Assembly (NCBI GenBank): GCA_017513865.1
Contig: JAFWMN010000006.1
Span: forward strand, 66,857 to 107,063
Origin: Bacilli bacterium
GTDB lineage: Bacteria > Bacillota_I > Bacilli_A > RF39 > UBA660
DNA: 40,207 nt
Direction of reading: 5' to 3'
Part shown: piece by piece, positions 7,755-16,705 of the stretch
Position numbering within the stretch: the first letter of the stretch is position 1
Layout: every line of letters begins with the position of its first letter
Program-made: the position numbers and the translations under genes
Notes under the pieces: model-generated
The model's database searches: none
What the model was told of the DNA's origin: nothing
The model's input: the letters and a program-made list of their open reading frames with translations, nothing else

Positions 7755-9392
7755 CTATTTATATTCTATTATATCTTCAAATTCTTTTTCTATTTCGTCT
7801 GTTGCTTTTTTTAATATTTCTTTTAAATCAAAATCTTCTTCTTGATAGTTATATTTTCTTTTTTTGTTGTTAAATTCATCTTTTATTTTTTCCCACATTT
7901 CATTATCCGTTGCTATTAATTTATATTTTTTATTGAGTGCTTCTTCTATGGTATTTTCAATATTTAATAAATTTTCATTAAAAATATTGGCAATTCTCTC
8001 TGTTTTATAGACGAAAATTAAATACTCGTCGCTAGCTGCTTTTAGTTTTCCGTCTAATATTATTGATGCCTCCTTACTATAATCAGGATTTAATAGTAAT
8101 TCATTTACTTTATCTATTTCTTTTTTTAATTCTAAAAGTTTTTTTCTGTTGAAATTTGCGAGTGTATTATTTATTCTTATATCTTTTATTTTTTCTATTT
8201 CTTTGGCTATTTTTTTGTCAATCTTTGGTTCTACTTCTTTTGCTTCTAATCTAGTGTTTTCTGGTTTTGATATTTCTTTTTCTGGTTCTTTTTGTTTTGG
8301 GATTTCTATTCTTTCTTCGGTGTCATCTGTTTCTGCTATTATTTGTATAAGACTTAATTCGAACATTAGTTTGGTATTGTTAGTGGTTTTCATTTCTAAA
8401 CTATATTTATTTAATATTTCTATGTAGTGAAATAGCTTTTTAGTATTTGTTTTTTGTAATACTTTTTCATATGTTTCATTTTCTTGATGGATTGTTTTAA
8501 AATATTCTGGAGCTTTTTCAAAAAGGATTATATTTCTTATAAAATATATTAATTCTTCAATAAGTTTGGCAAAATTCTTTCCTTTTGCGTTGTATTTGTC
8601 CGTTTCTTTAAGTATTTTATCAAGATTTTTTTCTTCTAAATTTATGATTAATTCACTTAGTTCTTCTTCTTTTAAAGTTCCATTTATATCATGTATATCT
8701 TCCACAGTAATTTTTTCTTTGCTATATGCTTTAGCTTGATCCAACATACCTATGGAATCTCTCATTCCACCATCGGCGAGTCTAGCAATCTCATATAGTG
8801 CTTGTTTTTCTATTTTAATTTTTTCTTTTTTTGTTATTTTTTCTAAGTTTTCCACAATTGCTTGCTCGCTTATCTTTTTAAAATCGAACCTTTGACATCT
8901 TGAAAGAATTGTTTCAGGTACTTTTTGGGGATCAGTTGTTGCAAGAATGAAAATTGCGTGGGCGGGCGGTTCTTCTAATGTTTTCAATAGTGCGTTAAAT
9001 GCTCCTGTTGTTAACATATGCACTTCATCAATAATATATATTTTATATTTTCCATATGTTGGTACTAGGTTTACTTTATTTCGTAGTTCTCTTATTTCAT
9101 CAACGCCATTGTTTGATGCTGCATCAATTTCAATAATATCATTGTTATTTAATTCTTTACAACTTGGACATTTTCCACAGGGAACACAATCATTTAAATT
9201 TTCACAGTTTACTATTTTGGCAAATATTTTAGCTATGCTTGTTTTCCCAGTACCTCTTGGTCCAGAAAAAAGATAAGCATGATTTATTTCATTGCTATTT
9301 ATTGAATTTTTTATTATTCTAACTATTGTTTCTTGTCCAAACACGTCATCCAGTGTTTTTGGTCTATATTTTCTATATAATGCTTGATACAT
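7755..9392 (-). CDS. dnaX: DNA polymerase III subunit gamma/tau
   Basis: 545 aa from the ATG at 9390-9392, chosen because MYQALYRKYRP is the conserved N terminus and AGAGGTG lies 6 nt upstream; an in-frame ATG 14 codons earlier lacks a Shine-Dalgarno. AAA+ ATPase: Walker A GPRGTGKT at 44-51, zinc module with the four Cys in NCENLNDCVPCGKCPSC, Walker B IIDEVHM, and SRC motif ILSRCQRF. After ~360 the protein turns to a charged linker (Glu/Lys/Pro) and a tau-type C-terminal part. I saw no clear A-AAA-AAG slippage site, so no frameshifted gamma form is claimed. First protein gene downstream of tadA. Confidence 0.95.
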   Translation of the reverse strand: MYQALYRKYRPKTLDDVFGQETIVRIIKNSINSNEINHAYLFSGPRGTGKTSIAKIFAKIVNCENLNDCVPCGKCPSCKELNNNDIIEIDAASNNGVDEIRELRNKVNLVPTYGKYKIYIIDEVHMLTTGAFNALLKTLEEPPAHAIFILATTDPQKVPETILSRCQRFDFKKISEQAIVENLEKITKKEKIKIEKQALYEIARLADGGMRDSIGMLDQAKAYSKEKITVEDIHDINGTLKEEELSELIINLEEKNLDKILKETDKYNAKGKNFAKLIEELIYFIRNIILFEKAPEYFKTIHQENETYEKVLQKTNTKKLFHYIEILNKYSLEMKTTNNTKLMFELSLIQIIAETDDTEERIEIPKQKEPEKEISKPENTRLEAKEVEPKIDKKIAKEIEKIKDIRINNTLANFNRKKLLELKKEIDKVNELLLNPDYSKEASIILDGKLKAASDEYLIFVYKTERIANIFNENLLNIENTIEEALNKKYKLIATDNEMWEKIKDEFNNKKRKYNYQEEDFDLKEILKKATDEIEKEFEDIIEYK

Positions 9393-9454
9393 TTTAACAC
9401 CTCTAACATATTTAATTATAACATATTTATACACAATAAAAGAAAATAATCGTG

Positions 9455-9859
9455 TTATTTTCTTTTATTTTTGAAAAAATCCGTAATCATTTTTGTCGAG
9501 TTTTCCACATTATTTATTTTTATAAATTCTATTTCTTTTTCTTTGATTTTTTTGTTTCTTTCGGTTATATAATATACTTTTTTTATTCTGGCTTCTTTAA
9601 TTATTTCTATGCACATTTTACATGGTTTTAATGTTACATAAAGTTCGCAATTGTCTAGATGCCATGTTTTTTTGTTTTTACTTGCTTTTTCAATTGCATT
9701 TATTTCGGCGTGTCCTGTTATTTTTTTGTTTTTTTCTCTTGTGTTATGGGCTTTAGCAATTATTTTACCTTTTTCCACAATAATTGCGCCAACGGGAACG
9801 TCATCACTTTTTAAACTTTTTTTTGCTTCTTTTAAAATTATCTCTATATATGTATCCAT
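9455..9859 (-). CDS. tadA: tRNA-specific adenosine deaminase
   Basis: 134 aa from the ATG at 9857-9859 (Shine-Dalgarno ATAGGTG 6 nt upstream; a longer in-frame start would run into the SRP RNA). Zinc-dependent deaminase: HAE at 50-52 and PCKMC at 79-83 provide His50, Glu52, Cys80 and Cys83. It converts A34 to inosine in tRNA-Arg(ACG). Slightly shorter than the usual 150-160 aa. Located between the SRP RNA and dnaX as in Bacillus, although there the RNA lies between tadA and dnaX; here the RNA is upstream of tadA. Confidence 0.93.
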   Translation of the reverse strand: MDTYIEIILKEAKKSLKSDDVPVGAIIVEKGKIIAKAHNTREKNKKITGHAEINAIEKASKNKKTWHLDNCELYVTLKPCKMCIEIIKEARIKKVYYITERNKKIKEKEIEFIKINNVENSTKMITDFFKNKRK

Positions 9860-9871
9860 ATTATCACCTAT

Positions 9872-9952
9872 AAAAAAGGTACACACATTCAGTGGACCTT
9901 AAGGCTGCTATCTTCCGATTCTGACCTGGTTCAGCCATAAATGTTGTACCAA
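9872..9952 (-). ncRNA. ffs: signal recognition particle RNA, short (4.5S-like)
   Basis: On the minus strand the domain IV core is evident: GAACCAGGTCAGAATCGGAA followed by GATAGCAGCC, with the GGAA tetraloop and both internal loops that bind Ffh. Outer arms pair as GGTACA with TGTACC (ends near 9950 and 9878), then ACATT with AATGT, giving a single hairpin of about 75 nt ended by a T run (9872-9877). No Alu domain, unlike the Bacillus RNA. Upstream are TTGCTT and TATAGT, 16 bp apart, as a probable promoter (about 9961-9988). Confidence 0.92.
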
Positions 9953-10075
9953 TGTAAATATACTATAATGTTTTGTTTTTTGCAAGCAATTTGGTATTTT
10001 ATCATATCAAATCGGAGTTTTCGTGTTTTTATTTAGATTATTTTTCACTTTTCCACATTTTTTTGTTTTAACCAA

Positions 10076-10091
10076 TGTTTCACGTGAAACA
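10076..10091. promoter_or_regulatory. parS: parS site 1
   Basis: Exact TGTTTCACGTGAAACA, the consensus ParB-binding palindrome. Dyad symmetry extends outward (AACCA on the left, TGGTT on the right) to about 28-30 bp. Confidence 0.95.
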
Positions 10092-10143
10092 TTGGTTTTT
10101 TATTTTTTTTTACACTTTTTTTATATTATCGTTATTTTAATAA

Positions 10144-10159
10144 TGTTTCACGTGGAACA
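10144..10159. promoter_or_regulatory. parS: parS site 2
   Basis: TGTTTCACGTGGAACA; its complement TGTTCCACGTGAAACA is an accepted parS variant. Symmetric flanks ATAA and TTAT. Confidence 0.92.
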
Positions 10160-10237
10160 TTATGCTGTTTTTTATTTATATAATTCGTTTTATATTTTAT
10201 TTTTTTAGTTATATGTTTTTTTAGGTTTTAGTGTCAA

Positions 10238-10253
10238 TGTTTCACGTGAAACA
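10238..10253. promoter_or_regulatory. parS: parS site 3
   Basis: Exact TGTTTCACGTGAAACA. The palindrome extends perfectly over 10231-10260 (30 bp, arms begin GTGTCAA and end TTGACAC). Confidence 0.95.
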
Positions 10254-10335
10254 TTGACACTGTATATATAATTTTATTTGTTTTAATCATTATTTACATT
10301 TTTTAATATTTTATTTACTTTATTTTTTTGAAAAA

Positions 10336-10351
10336 TGTTTCACGTGGAACA
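10336..10351. promoter_or_regulatory. parS: parS site 4
   Basis: TGTTTCACGTGGAACA, the same one-base variant as site 2. Confidence 0.92.
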
Positions 10352-10391
10352 TTGATATTTTAAGTTTTCCCACATTTTATGTTTTTTCTTA

Positions 10392-10407
10392 TGTTTCACG
10401 TGAAACA
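10392..10407. promoter_or_regulatory. parS: parS site 5
   Basis: Exact TGTTTCACGTGAAACA, about 20 bp beyond the gyrA terminator. Start-to-start spacings between the five sites are 68, 94, 98 and 56 bp. Confidence 0.95.
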
Positions 10408-10420
10408 TTGGTTTGTTTTT

Positions 10421-10454
10421 TAAAAATAAAAAGAGGGTTATTCTTCCTCTTTTT
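10421..10454 (-). terminator. intrinsic terminator of gyrA
   Basis: Stem AAAAAGAGG with CCTCTTTTT (10446-10454 and 10428-10436), 9-nt loop that includes the stop codon, then ATTTTTA on the minus strand. It ends the gyrBA transcript before the parS cluster. Confidence 0.88.
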
Positions 10455-12951
10455 GGTTTTCTTCAGTTTCTTCTTTTTCCAAAAGGGCAATGTTTCCTAC
10501 TTTTTGATCATCATTTAATCTAATTAATCTTACCCCTTGTGCTACTCTTCCTGTTGTAGAAACTTGTTCGATTGATAATCTTATAATTATTCCACTATCA
10601 GTAATGATCATAAGGTCTTCATCACCTTTTACTATTTTGAATGAAACAATGTTTCCATTCTTTTCAGTTACATTTAAAGCTTTTACGCCTTTACTTCCTC
10701 GATGTGTTATTCTATATTCACGAACATTTGTTCTTTTTCCGTAGCCTTTTTCTGTGACAACTAATATTTGATCATTTTCGTCTGCTGTTTCTAAGCCTAC
10801 ACATTTACCTTTTCCTATTTCGATTCCTTTTACACCTGCGGCTGTTCTACCCATTATCCTGATCTCTTCTTCGTTGAACCTTATCATTCTTCCATTCGAT
10901 GCGGCTATTATTATTTCGTTGTTTCCGGTTGTTTTCTTTACTGCTAACAGTTCATCATCTTCTTTTAAGGTTATAGCTATTTTTCCAGTTGTTCTTATTC
11001 TATCAAACTCTGTTAATTTTGTTCTTTTTACAAGACCTTTTTGTGTACAGAAAATAACATTTTCACATTCGTCTTCTTGTTTGACTTTAAGCATTGCTTT
11101 TATTACTTCTTCTTTTTCAAGTGGTAATAAATTTATTATTGGAATTCCTTTTGATTGTCTACTAAATTGTGGTATTTCATATCCTTTCATTCTATAGACT
11201 TTACCTTTATTACTGAAGAACATTATGTAGTCATGTGTTGTCATGGATAATAGTTTTTCAACATAGTCGTCTTCGGTTGTTGTCATTCCTTTAATACCTT
11301 TGCCGCCTCTATTCTGGGTTTTGTATGTCTCGCTTGTCATTCTTTTAATATACCCTTTGTTTGTTAAGGTTACGACGATGTTTTCCACAGGTATTAATGA
11401 TTCATCTTCAATATAATCTATTGCTGTCATATCTATATGTGTTCTTCTTTCATCAGCGTATCTGTCTTTTATTTCTTGTAATTCGTTTTTAATTATTCCC
11501 AATACTTTTTCTTCTGACGCAAGTATCTCTTTATATTCTTTAATTTTTTCTATTAATTCGGCTAATTCTGATTCTAACTTTTCTCGTTCTAAGCCTGTTA
11601 GTCGTCTTAATTTCAATTCTAATATAGCATCAGCTTGAATTTCGGTTAAATTATATTTTGAAGTTAAGGTTTCTTTAGCTATAACATCTGTTTCTGATTC
11701 TCTAATTATTTTTATAAATTCATCGATGTTGTCTAGTGCTATTTTTAAACCTTCTAATATATGAACTCTTGCTTCAGCTTTATTTAGTTCATATTGTGTT
11801 CTTCTGATTATTACTTCTTTTTGGAAATCTATGTACTTTGATATTATACTTTTTAGTCCTAGTGTTCTTGGTATTCCATTATCTAACATTAAAAGTATTA
11901 TGCCGTAGTTTGTTTGAAAATTTGTATGTTTATATAAGTTATTTAGAATAACTTGTGGATTGGCATCCTTTTTTAATGTTATGGTTATTTTAACGCCATC
12001 TTTTAAATCTGTATGATAATCAGCAATACCTTCTATTACTTTTGTATGAACTAATTCTGCTACTTTGTTTTTTAGTTCTAAAGTGTTTACGCCATATGGT
12101 ACTTCTTCTATTATTATATAATTTTTGCCATTTTTCTCTTCGATAGTAGCTTTGCTTCTAACAGTTATACTCCCTCTTCCAGTTTCATATGCTTGTCTTA
12201 TTCCTTTGTTTCCTAAAATTATTCCCCCTGTTGGAAAATCAGGTCCTTTTATATATTGCATCAATCCTATTGTGTCTATTTCTGGATTGTCGATGTAGGC
12301 AATACATCCATCTATTACTTCCCCCAAATTATGTGGAGGTATATTAGTAGCCATACCTACGGCTATTCCCATTGTTCCGTTTACTAGTATATTTGGAAAT
12401 CTTGATGGTAAGACTGCTGGTTCTTTTAAGCTGAAATCAAAATTATCTTCCATATCAACGGTATCTTTGCCAATATCTCTTAAAAGTTCTAGTGATATTT
12501 TGGCTAATCTTGATTCAGTATAACGCATTGCTGCGGCGCCATCTCCTTCGATATTACCAAAGTTTCCGTGACCATCTATGAGCATATATCTTTGGTTAAA
12601 ATCTTGACCCATTCTAACCATGGCTTCATAAATTGAAGAATCTCCGTGTGGGTGGTAATTACCCATAACTTCTCCAACTGTTTTAGCACTTTTACGGTGT
12701 GGTTTGTCTGGGGTATATCCAGATTTAAACATTGACCATAAAATACGTCTATTAACTGGTTTTAAACCGTCTCGTAAATCTGGTAATGCTCTAGCTGTTA
12801 TAACACTCATGGCATATTCTAAGAAAGAAGAACTAACTTCATTTACTATATTATTTTCTGTTAAGCTATCTCTTTCATGAAAAACACCACTATATTTTTC
12901 TTCATTAATTATATCTTCTTGATTTAATTCTTTATTTTCTTCTTCATTCAT
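10438..12951 (-). CDS. gyrA: DNA gyrase subunit A
   Basis: 837 aa, full length. The catalytic tyrosine is Y144 in AAMRYTES. The HPHGDSSIYEAM segment (100-111) is the quinolone-determining region and keeps Ser and Glu at the two usual positions. The GyrA-box is QNRGGKGIKG, and six beta-pinwheel repeats follow (for example GKGIKGM, AAGVKGIE, SKGVKALN). The extra ~30 N-terminal residues are acidic and low in complexity. ATG at 12951 with GGAGGTG upstream, 13 bp after gyrB. Its first seven codons and leader are identical to those of the ABC gene at the left edge. Confidence 0.97.
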   Translation of the reverse strand: MNEEENKELNQEDIINEEKYSGVFHERDSLTENNIVNEVSSSFLEYAMSVITARALPDLRDGLKPVNRRILWSMFKSGYTPDKPHRKSAKTVGEVMGNYHPHGDSSIYEAMVRMGQDFNQRYMLIDGHGNFGNIEGDGAAAMRYTESRLAKISLELLRDIGKDTVDMEDNFDFSLKEPAVLPSRFPNILVNGTMGIAVGMATNIPPHNLGEVIDGCIAYIDNPEIDTIGLMQYIKGPDFPTGGIILGNKGIRQAYETGRGSITVRSKATIEEKNGKNYIIIEEVPYGVNTLELKNKVAELVHTKVIEGIADYHTDLKDGVKITITLKKDANPQVILNNLYKHTNFQTNYGIILLMLDNGIPRTLGLKSIISKYIDFQKEVIIRRTQYELNKAEARVHILEGLKIALDNIDEFIKIIRESETDVIAKETLTSKYNLTEIQADAILELKLRRLTGLEREKLESELAELIEKIKEYKEILASEEKVLGIIKNELQEIKDRYADERRTHIDMTAIDYIEDESLIPVENIVVTLTNKGYIKRMTSETYKTQNRGGKGIKGMTTTEDDYVEKLLSMTTHDYIMFFSNKGKVYRMKGYEIPQFSRQSKGIPIINLLPLEKEEVIKAMLKVKQEDECENVIFCTQKGLVKRTKLTEFDRIRTTGKIAITLKEDDELLAVKKTTGNNEIIIAASNGRMIRFNEEEIRIMGRTAAGVKGIEIGKGKCVGLETADENDQILVVTEKGYGKRTNVREYRITHRGSKGVKALNVTEKNGNIVSFKIVKGDEDLMIITDSGIIIRLSIEQVSTTGRVAQGVRLIRLNDDQKVGNIALLEKEETEENQKEEE

Positions 12952-12964
12952 CTATTACACCTCC

Positions 12965-14881
12965 TTAAATATCAATGTTGGTTGCATAACCGGCATTTTC
13001 GACAATGAAATTTCTTCTTGGTTCTACTTCATCACCCATTAGTTTTTCAAAAATAGCATCAGCTGATACACAATCTTCAACTGTTATTTTTCTTAAAACT
13101 CTTTGTTCTATATCCATGGTTGTTTCATATAGTTCTGGTGGGTCCATTTCTCCTAGACCTTTCATTCTAGCCACTTCAAATTTGGTTCCTGGTTTTAAAG
13201 AAGCAATATATTGATCTTTTTCTTGATCTGTTAATACATATTTTCTTGTTCTTCCATGCATTATTCTATATAGCGGTGGCTGGGCAGCATACACATGTCC
13301 TGCTTCAACTATTGGTTTAAAAAATCTATAGAATAGTGTTAATAATAAAACTCTAATGTGTGATCCATCAACATCGGCATCGGTCATTATTATTATTTTA
13401 TCGTATCTTAATTTATCAATATTAAAATCTTCGCCAATTCCGGTACCGAAAGCTGTTATGATGGTTCTGATTTCTTCATTACCTAATGCTCTATCTATTC
13501 TAGCTTTTTCAACATTTAGAATTTTTCCTCTAAGTGGAAGAATGGCTTGAGTCATTGAATCTCTTCCTTTTTTTGCACTTCCTCCTGCTGAGTCTCCTTC
13601 GACTATAAATATTTCTGATATTTTAGGGTCTTTACTTTTACAATCAGATAATTTTCCGAAAAATGTTGTTTGATTTATTTCACTTTTTCTGGTTATTTCA
13701 CGTGCTCTTTTAGCAGCGTTACGTGCTCTTGAAGCAAGCATTGCTTTATTCACAATACTTCGAGCTTCCTCAGGATTTTCCAATAAGAAATTTTCAAAAC
13801 CATCGGCAAAAACATTATCTGCTAATTTTCTTACCTCAGAATTTCCTAATCTTCCTTTCGTTTGGCCTTCAAATTGAGGATTTGGATGTTTACATGAAAT
13901 AATCATTGTTATTCCTTCTTTAACATCATCTCCAGTTAAAGATTCATCTTTTTCTTTTAGTATTCCATTATTTCTTGCATAATTATTTATTACTCTAGTT
14001 AATGCTCTTTTTACGCCTTCTTCATGTGTTCCACCATCATGAGTGTTTATATTATTTACGAACGAATAAATATTAGCATTATAACTTGTATTATATTGCA
14101 TGGCCACTTCAAAAAAGACATTATCTTTTTCACCTTCAAGATGAATTATGTTTTCATGTATTGGTGTTTTTCCTTGATTTATAAATTTAACATATTCGCT
14201 TATACCACCTTCATAATGGAAAGTATCTCCTCTTGTATCTTCTTCATCTCTATCATCTCTTAGAGTTAATTGCAATCCTTTATTTAAAAAGGCTAATTCT
14301 CTTGTTCTTACTTTTAAAGTTTCATAATCATATATATCAGTATCAAAAATATCAGGATCTGGTTTAAATGTTACAGTTGTTCCTGTTCTTTCTTTTTCAC
14401 AGTCGCCAATTACAGTCAATGGTTGTTTTATTTTTCCACCATTTTCAAATTTTGCTTCATGAATTTTTCCATCTTTATAAACAATTACAGTTGTCCATTT
14501 TGATAAAGCATTTACTACTGAAGCTCCTACTCCATGAAGTCCTCCAGAAACTTTATATCCGCCGCCACCAAATTTACCACCAGCGTGCAAAACGGTATAA
14601 ACTGTTTCTACTGTGGAAAGCCCAGTTTTCGGATGTTTGCCAGTGGGAATTCCACGTCCATTATCTTTAACTGTTATTGAATTATCTTTATTTATAACAA
14701 TTTCTATATTATCACAGTAACCAGCTAAAGCTTCATCTATACTATTATCTACTATTTCCCATACTAGATGGTGTAATCCTTTAACGTCTGTTGTTCCAAT
14801 ATACATTCCTGGCCTTTTTCTTACGGCTTCTAATCCTTCTAATACTTGGATATCGGATTCATTATAATGTTCTTCTTTCAT
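12965..14881 (-). CDS. gyrB: DNA gyrase subunit B
   Basis: 638 aa. GHKL ATPase at the N terminus ([39 protein letters not shown]), transducer domain, then Toprim with [26 protein letters not shown] and [10 protein letters not shown]. Its ATG overlaps the recF TGA (ATGA), so recF and gyrB are translationally coupled. Forms A2B2 gyrase with the next gene. Confidence 0.98.
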   Translation of the reverse strand: MKEEHYNESDIQVLEGLEAVRKRPGMYIGTTDVKGLHHLVWEIVDNSIDEALAGYCDNIEIVINKDNSITVKDNGRGIPTGKHPKTGLSTVETVYTVLHAGGKFGGGGYKVSGGLHGVGASVVNALSKWTTVIVYKDGKIHEAKFENGGKIKQPLTVIGDCEKERTGTTVTFKPDPDIFDTDIYDYETLKVRTRELAFLNKGLQLTLRDDRDEEDTRGDTFHYEGGISEYVKFINQGKTPIHENIIHLEGEKDNVFFEVAMQYNTSYNANIYSFVNNINTHDGGTHEEGVKRALTRVINNYARNNGILKEKDESLTGDDVKEGITMIISCKHPNPQFEGQTKGRLGNSEVRKLADNVFADGFENFLLENPEEARSIVNKAMLASRARNAAKRAREITRKSEINQTTFFGKLSDCKSKDPKISEIFIVEGDSAGGSAKKGRDSMTQAILPLRGKILNVEKARIDRALGNEEIRTIITAFGTGIGEDFNIDKLRYDKIIIMTDADVDGSHIRVLLLTLFYRFFKPIVEAGHVYAAQPPLYRIMHGRTRKYVLTDQEKDQYIASLKPGTKFEVARMKGLGEMDPPELYETTMDIEQRVLRKITVEDCVSADAIFEKLMGDEVEPRRNFIVENAGYATNIDI

Positions 14882-15996
14882 TGTCTCACCTCTTCATTTA
14901 TAATTTTTCCTTTTTCAATATTAATTAATTTAGCTTTTTTTAATAATCTTTTATCTATATTTTCTAGATCTGTTGTTGTTATTATCACTTGCATTTTTTT
15001 ATTAATATGTTTTAGTAAATTATTTTTTTTAATGCTATCTAAATCGCTGAAGACATCATCTAATAAAATTATCGGACTTGTATTTTTATAATTGTTGAAT
15101 ATTTCTATTTCAGATAATTTTAAGGCTATTACAGCCATTTTTTGCTGTCCCTGAGAACCAAACTCTTTGAGATTGTCTATTCCTATACAAAACTCAAAAT
15201 CATCTCTATGAGGCCCGTATAAGGTCATTTTAGCAGAAACTTCCTTTTCTAAATTTTCGATTAATTCTTTTTTTAATCTTTCTTTGATTTTATCTTTATC
15301 GAAGATGTCTATTTCAATTGATGGTTTATATTTAATATTAAATTTTTTTAAACCTGATATTTCTTCGAATATTTTTGGACTTATTTCATTTAATTTTTCT
15401 ATGTATTTCTTGCGCATCTGATAGATAAAAACACTTTTATTAATTATATAATCATTTAATATATTAAAGTAGTTTAAATCTGTGTGTTCATGGTTGTTCA
15501 TTTTTTTTAATTCTTCATTTCTGATTTTTATTAGTTTTTCATAATCATTTAAAACATTATAGTAGTTAGATGATAATTGACTTAGTTGTAGGTCAATATA
15601 TTTTCTTCTTTCTTTAGGACTACCTTTTATTAATTCTAAGTCTTCAGACGAAAAAATAATGACATTCATCTTTTCGATGTATGATGAAATCTTTCCTTCT
15701 TTTTTGTTATCAATTTTTACTGTTTTTTTATTTTCATTTAAGATTATTTCCAAATTATAAGAAATTTCTTTTTGAAGTGTTCCTTTTATAACGGCTTTTT
15801 CTTCTTCGTTTTTTATTAGTGTGCTATCTAAATGAGTTCTATGTGATTTAGTTAGGGCTAAAAAATAAATACTTTCTAAGATATTGGTTTTACCTGCACC
15901 ATTATGCCCATATATTATATTTACTTTTTCATTTAAAGCTAATTCTAATTTTTTATAGTTACGAAAATTGATTATTTTTATATTTTTTAAAATCAT
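14878..15996 (-). CDS. recF: DNA replication and repair protein RecF
   Basis: 372 aa from the ATG at 15994-15996. An in-frame GTG three codons upstream is possible, but [19 protein letters not shown] matches the family N terminus and AGAGTG lies 6-7 nt before the ATG. Walker [10 protein letters not shown] at 30-38, SMC-like signature FGSQGQQK and Walker [14 protein letters not shown]. The protein loads RecA at gaps with RecO/RecR. The TGA stop overlaps the gyrB start. Transcribed from its own promoter after the comK-like gene. Confidence 0.95.
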   Translation of the reverse strand: MILKNIKIINFRNYKKLELALNEKVNIIYGHNGAGKTNILESIYFLALTKSHRTHLDSTLIKNEEEKAVIKGTLQKEISYNLEIILNENKKTVKIDNKKEGKISSYIEKMNVIIFSSEDLELIKGSPKERRKYIDLQLSQLSSNYYNVLNDYEKLIKIRNEELKKMNNHEHTDLNYFNILNDYIINKSVFIYQMRKKYIEKLNEISPKIFEEISGLKKFNIKYKPSIEIDIFDKDKIKERLKKELIENLEKEVSAKMTLYGPHRDDFEFCIGIDNLKEFGSQGQQKMAVIALKLSEIEIFNNYKNTSPIILLDDVFSDLDSIKKNNLLKHINKKMQVIITTTDLENIDKRLLKKAKLINIEKGKIINEEVRQ

Positions 15997-16070
15997 AAGA
16001 TTCACTCTTTTCGTTTTTAAGGCTCATTTTTGTGATTTTGTCTTTTGGTGGGTTCCTATACCTCACTATC

Positions 16071-16102
16071 ATTATATCACAAATTTGAGGCAAAAGAAAG
16101 AA
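16071..16102 (-). promoter_or_regulatory. promoter of recF-gyrB-gyrA
   Basis: Extended -10 TGATATAAT (TATAAT at 16071-16076). The -35 at 17-bp spacing is weak (T-rich). It lies just after the terminator of the comK-like gene and gives a leader of about 65 nt before recF. Confidence 0.6.
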
Positions 16103-16125
16103 AAATAAGCCTTTTGTAGCTTATT
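16099..16125 (-). terminator. terminator of comK-like gene
   Basis: AATAAGC and GCTTATT (16104-16110 and 16119-16125) form a 7-bp stem with an 8-nt loop, followed by TTTTTC on the minus strand, about 8 bp after the stop codon. Confidence 0.75.
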
Positions 16126-16132
16126 TTTTCCT

Positions 16133-16585
16133 TTATTTTAATTCTAATTTTCGGTTTTTTAGTGTTAGTAATAATTTTGTGGCTCTAAGCATCTGATTTT
16201 CGAAAGATTCAATTGATATATCATATTGTTTTTTTATACCGGAATTAAAGGTTATAATTGTTTTTTTGCTGTTTCCTTCATATTTAGAAATGTTATTTAA
16301 GGAAATCCACGTACATTTTTCACTATTATATGATTTTGTTGGAAAAAAAACTATTTCTCTACTTTCTTCTATGACAATTGGTAATTTATATTTCATTCCT
16401 AAACTTTTTTTAGCTCCCTTTATTCTACCTTCAAAAGAGCTTCCATAGTATTCGCAATTATAATTAATATAGGCTTGTAATGACATATTTACATTATATT
16501 CTTTATTTCCTTCTAATAATAAACAACTATTTTGATCTTTGAAACTTAAAGCACATGTTTTTTTACTAATTTCTAAATTTTCCAT
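16133..16585 (-). CDS. comK: ComK-like competence transcription factor
   Basis: 150 aa. From memory of Bacillus ComK, the order of conserved blocks is the same: YYGSSFEGRIKG (46-57; Bacillus FFGSSYAGRKAG), PIVIEESREIVFFPT (69-83; PIMVDPSNQIFLFPT), CTWIS (91-95; CGWIS), TITFNSG (109-115; VTFSNG) and SFENQMLRA (127-135; SFENQVYRT). ComK activates late competence (DNA uptake) genes. The protein is about 40 residues shorter than Bacillus ComK, missing the C-terminal tail used for proteolytic control. Strong Shine-Dalgarno AAGGGGGA. It occupies the slot between dnaN and recF where yaaA normally lies, with its own terminator on each side. Confidence 0.82.
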   Translation of the reverse strand: MENLEISKKTCALSFKDQNSCLLLEGNKEYNVNMSLQAYINYNCEYYGSSFEGRIKGAKKSLGMKYKLPIVIEESREIVFFPTKSYNSEKCTWISLNNISKYEGNSKKTIITFNSGIKKQYDISIESFENQMLRATKLLLTLKNRKLELK

Positions 16586-16600
16586 TTTTCTTTCCCCCTT

Positions 16601-16657
16601 GTCTTAAAAAAGACATTTTTCTTATACTCTTTTTCTTTGTCGAAATTTGGCAAATTT
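16601..16657 (-). promoter_or_regulatory. control region of comK-like gene, with a 15-bp palindrome
   Basis: 16643-16657 is a perfect dyad AAATTTG-G-CAAATTT, about 60 bp upstream of the start codon. A -10-like TATAAG follows downstream at about 16622-16627 (minus), and a short hairpin GTCTT/AAGAC lies in the leader (16601-16614). The palindrome is a candidate operator. It does not match the Bacillus K-box spacing (AAAA-N5-TTTT). Confidence 0.4.
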
Positions 16658-16681
16658 TGTCATTTTTTTCTTTTTTTTATT

Positions 16682-16705
16682 AAAAAAGAACCTTAATAGG
16701 TCCTT
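16682..16705 (-). terminator. intrinsic terminator of dnaN
   Basis: AAGGACCT-ATTA-AGGTTCTT (minus strand, 16686-16705) is an 8-bp stem with one G-U pair and a 4-nt loop, followed by a T run. It overlaps the dnaN stop codon. Confidence 0.85.

Larger units (their letters stand above)
9953..10437. other. non-coding parS-bearing interval between gyrA and SRP RNA
   Basis: About 480 bp of very T-rich DNA with no credible gene; the one plus-strand frame here is low-complexity. It contains the SRP RNA promoter, five parS sites (10076-10407), a DnaA-box-like TTTTCCACA at 10049-10057, and the gyrA terminator at its right end. It appears to be a centromere-like segment about 9 kb from oriC. Confidence 0.85.

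Noticed and set aside
7755..9392. Programmed frameshift producing a gamma form in dnaX
   Set aside because: I saw no clear slippery heptamer with a stimulating Shine-Dalgarno or stem; runs of A are common everywhere in this genome.
10069..10110. parS site 1 with following T run as a transcription terminator
   Set aside because: The long dyad and T run look like a terminator, but the core is an exact ParB site repeated five times and the plus-strand has no gene to end here.
10023..10208. Small plus-strand open frame in the parS region
   Set aside because: Runs through two parS palindromes, made of Phe/Leu/Tyr from T-rich DNA, with no ribosome site.
9953..10437. CRISPR array
   Set aside because: The repeated units are 16-bp parS palindromes with unequal spacing of 56-98 bp and AT-only spacers, and no cas genes are present.
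14368..14670. Plus-strand frames opposite gyrB, dnaX, dnaA and others
   Set aside because: All lie antisense inside well-identified genes and have no ribosome sites or family features.
16025..16027. Short upstream open frame in the recF leader (22 codons from ATG at 16027)
   Set aside because: No Shine-Dalgarno and it overlaps recF; no reason to think it is translated.
16643..16657. Bacillus-type K-box for ComK
   Set aside because: The palindrome does not have the AAAA-N5-TTTT spacing; kept only as a candidate operator of unknown binder.
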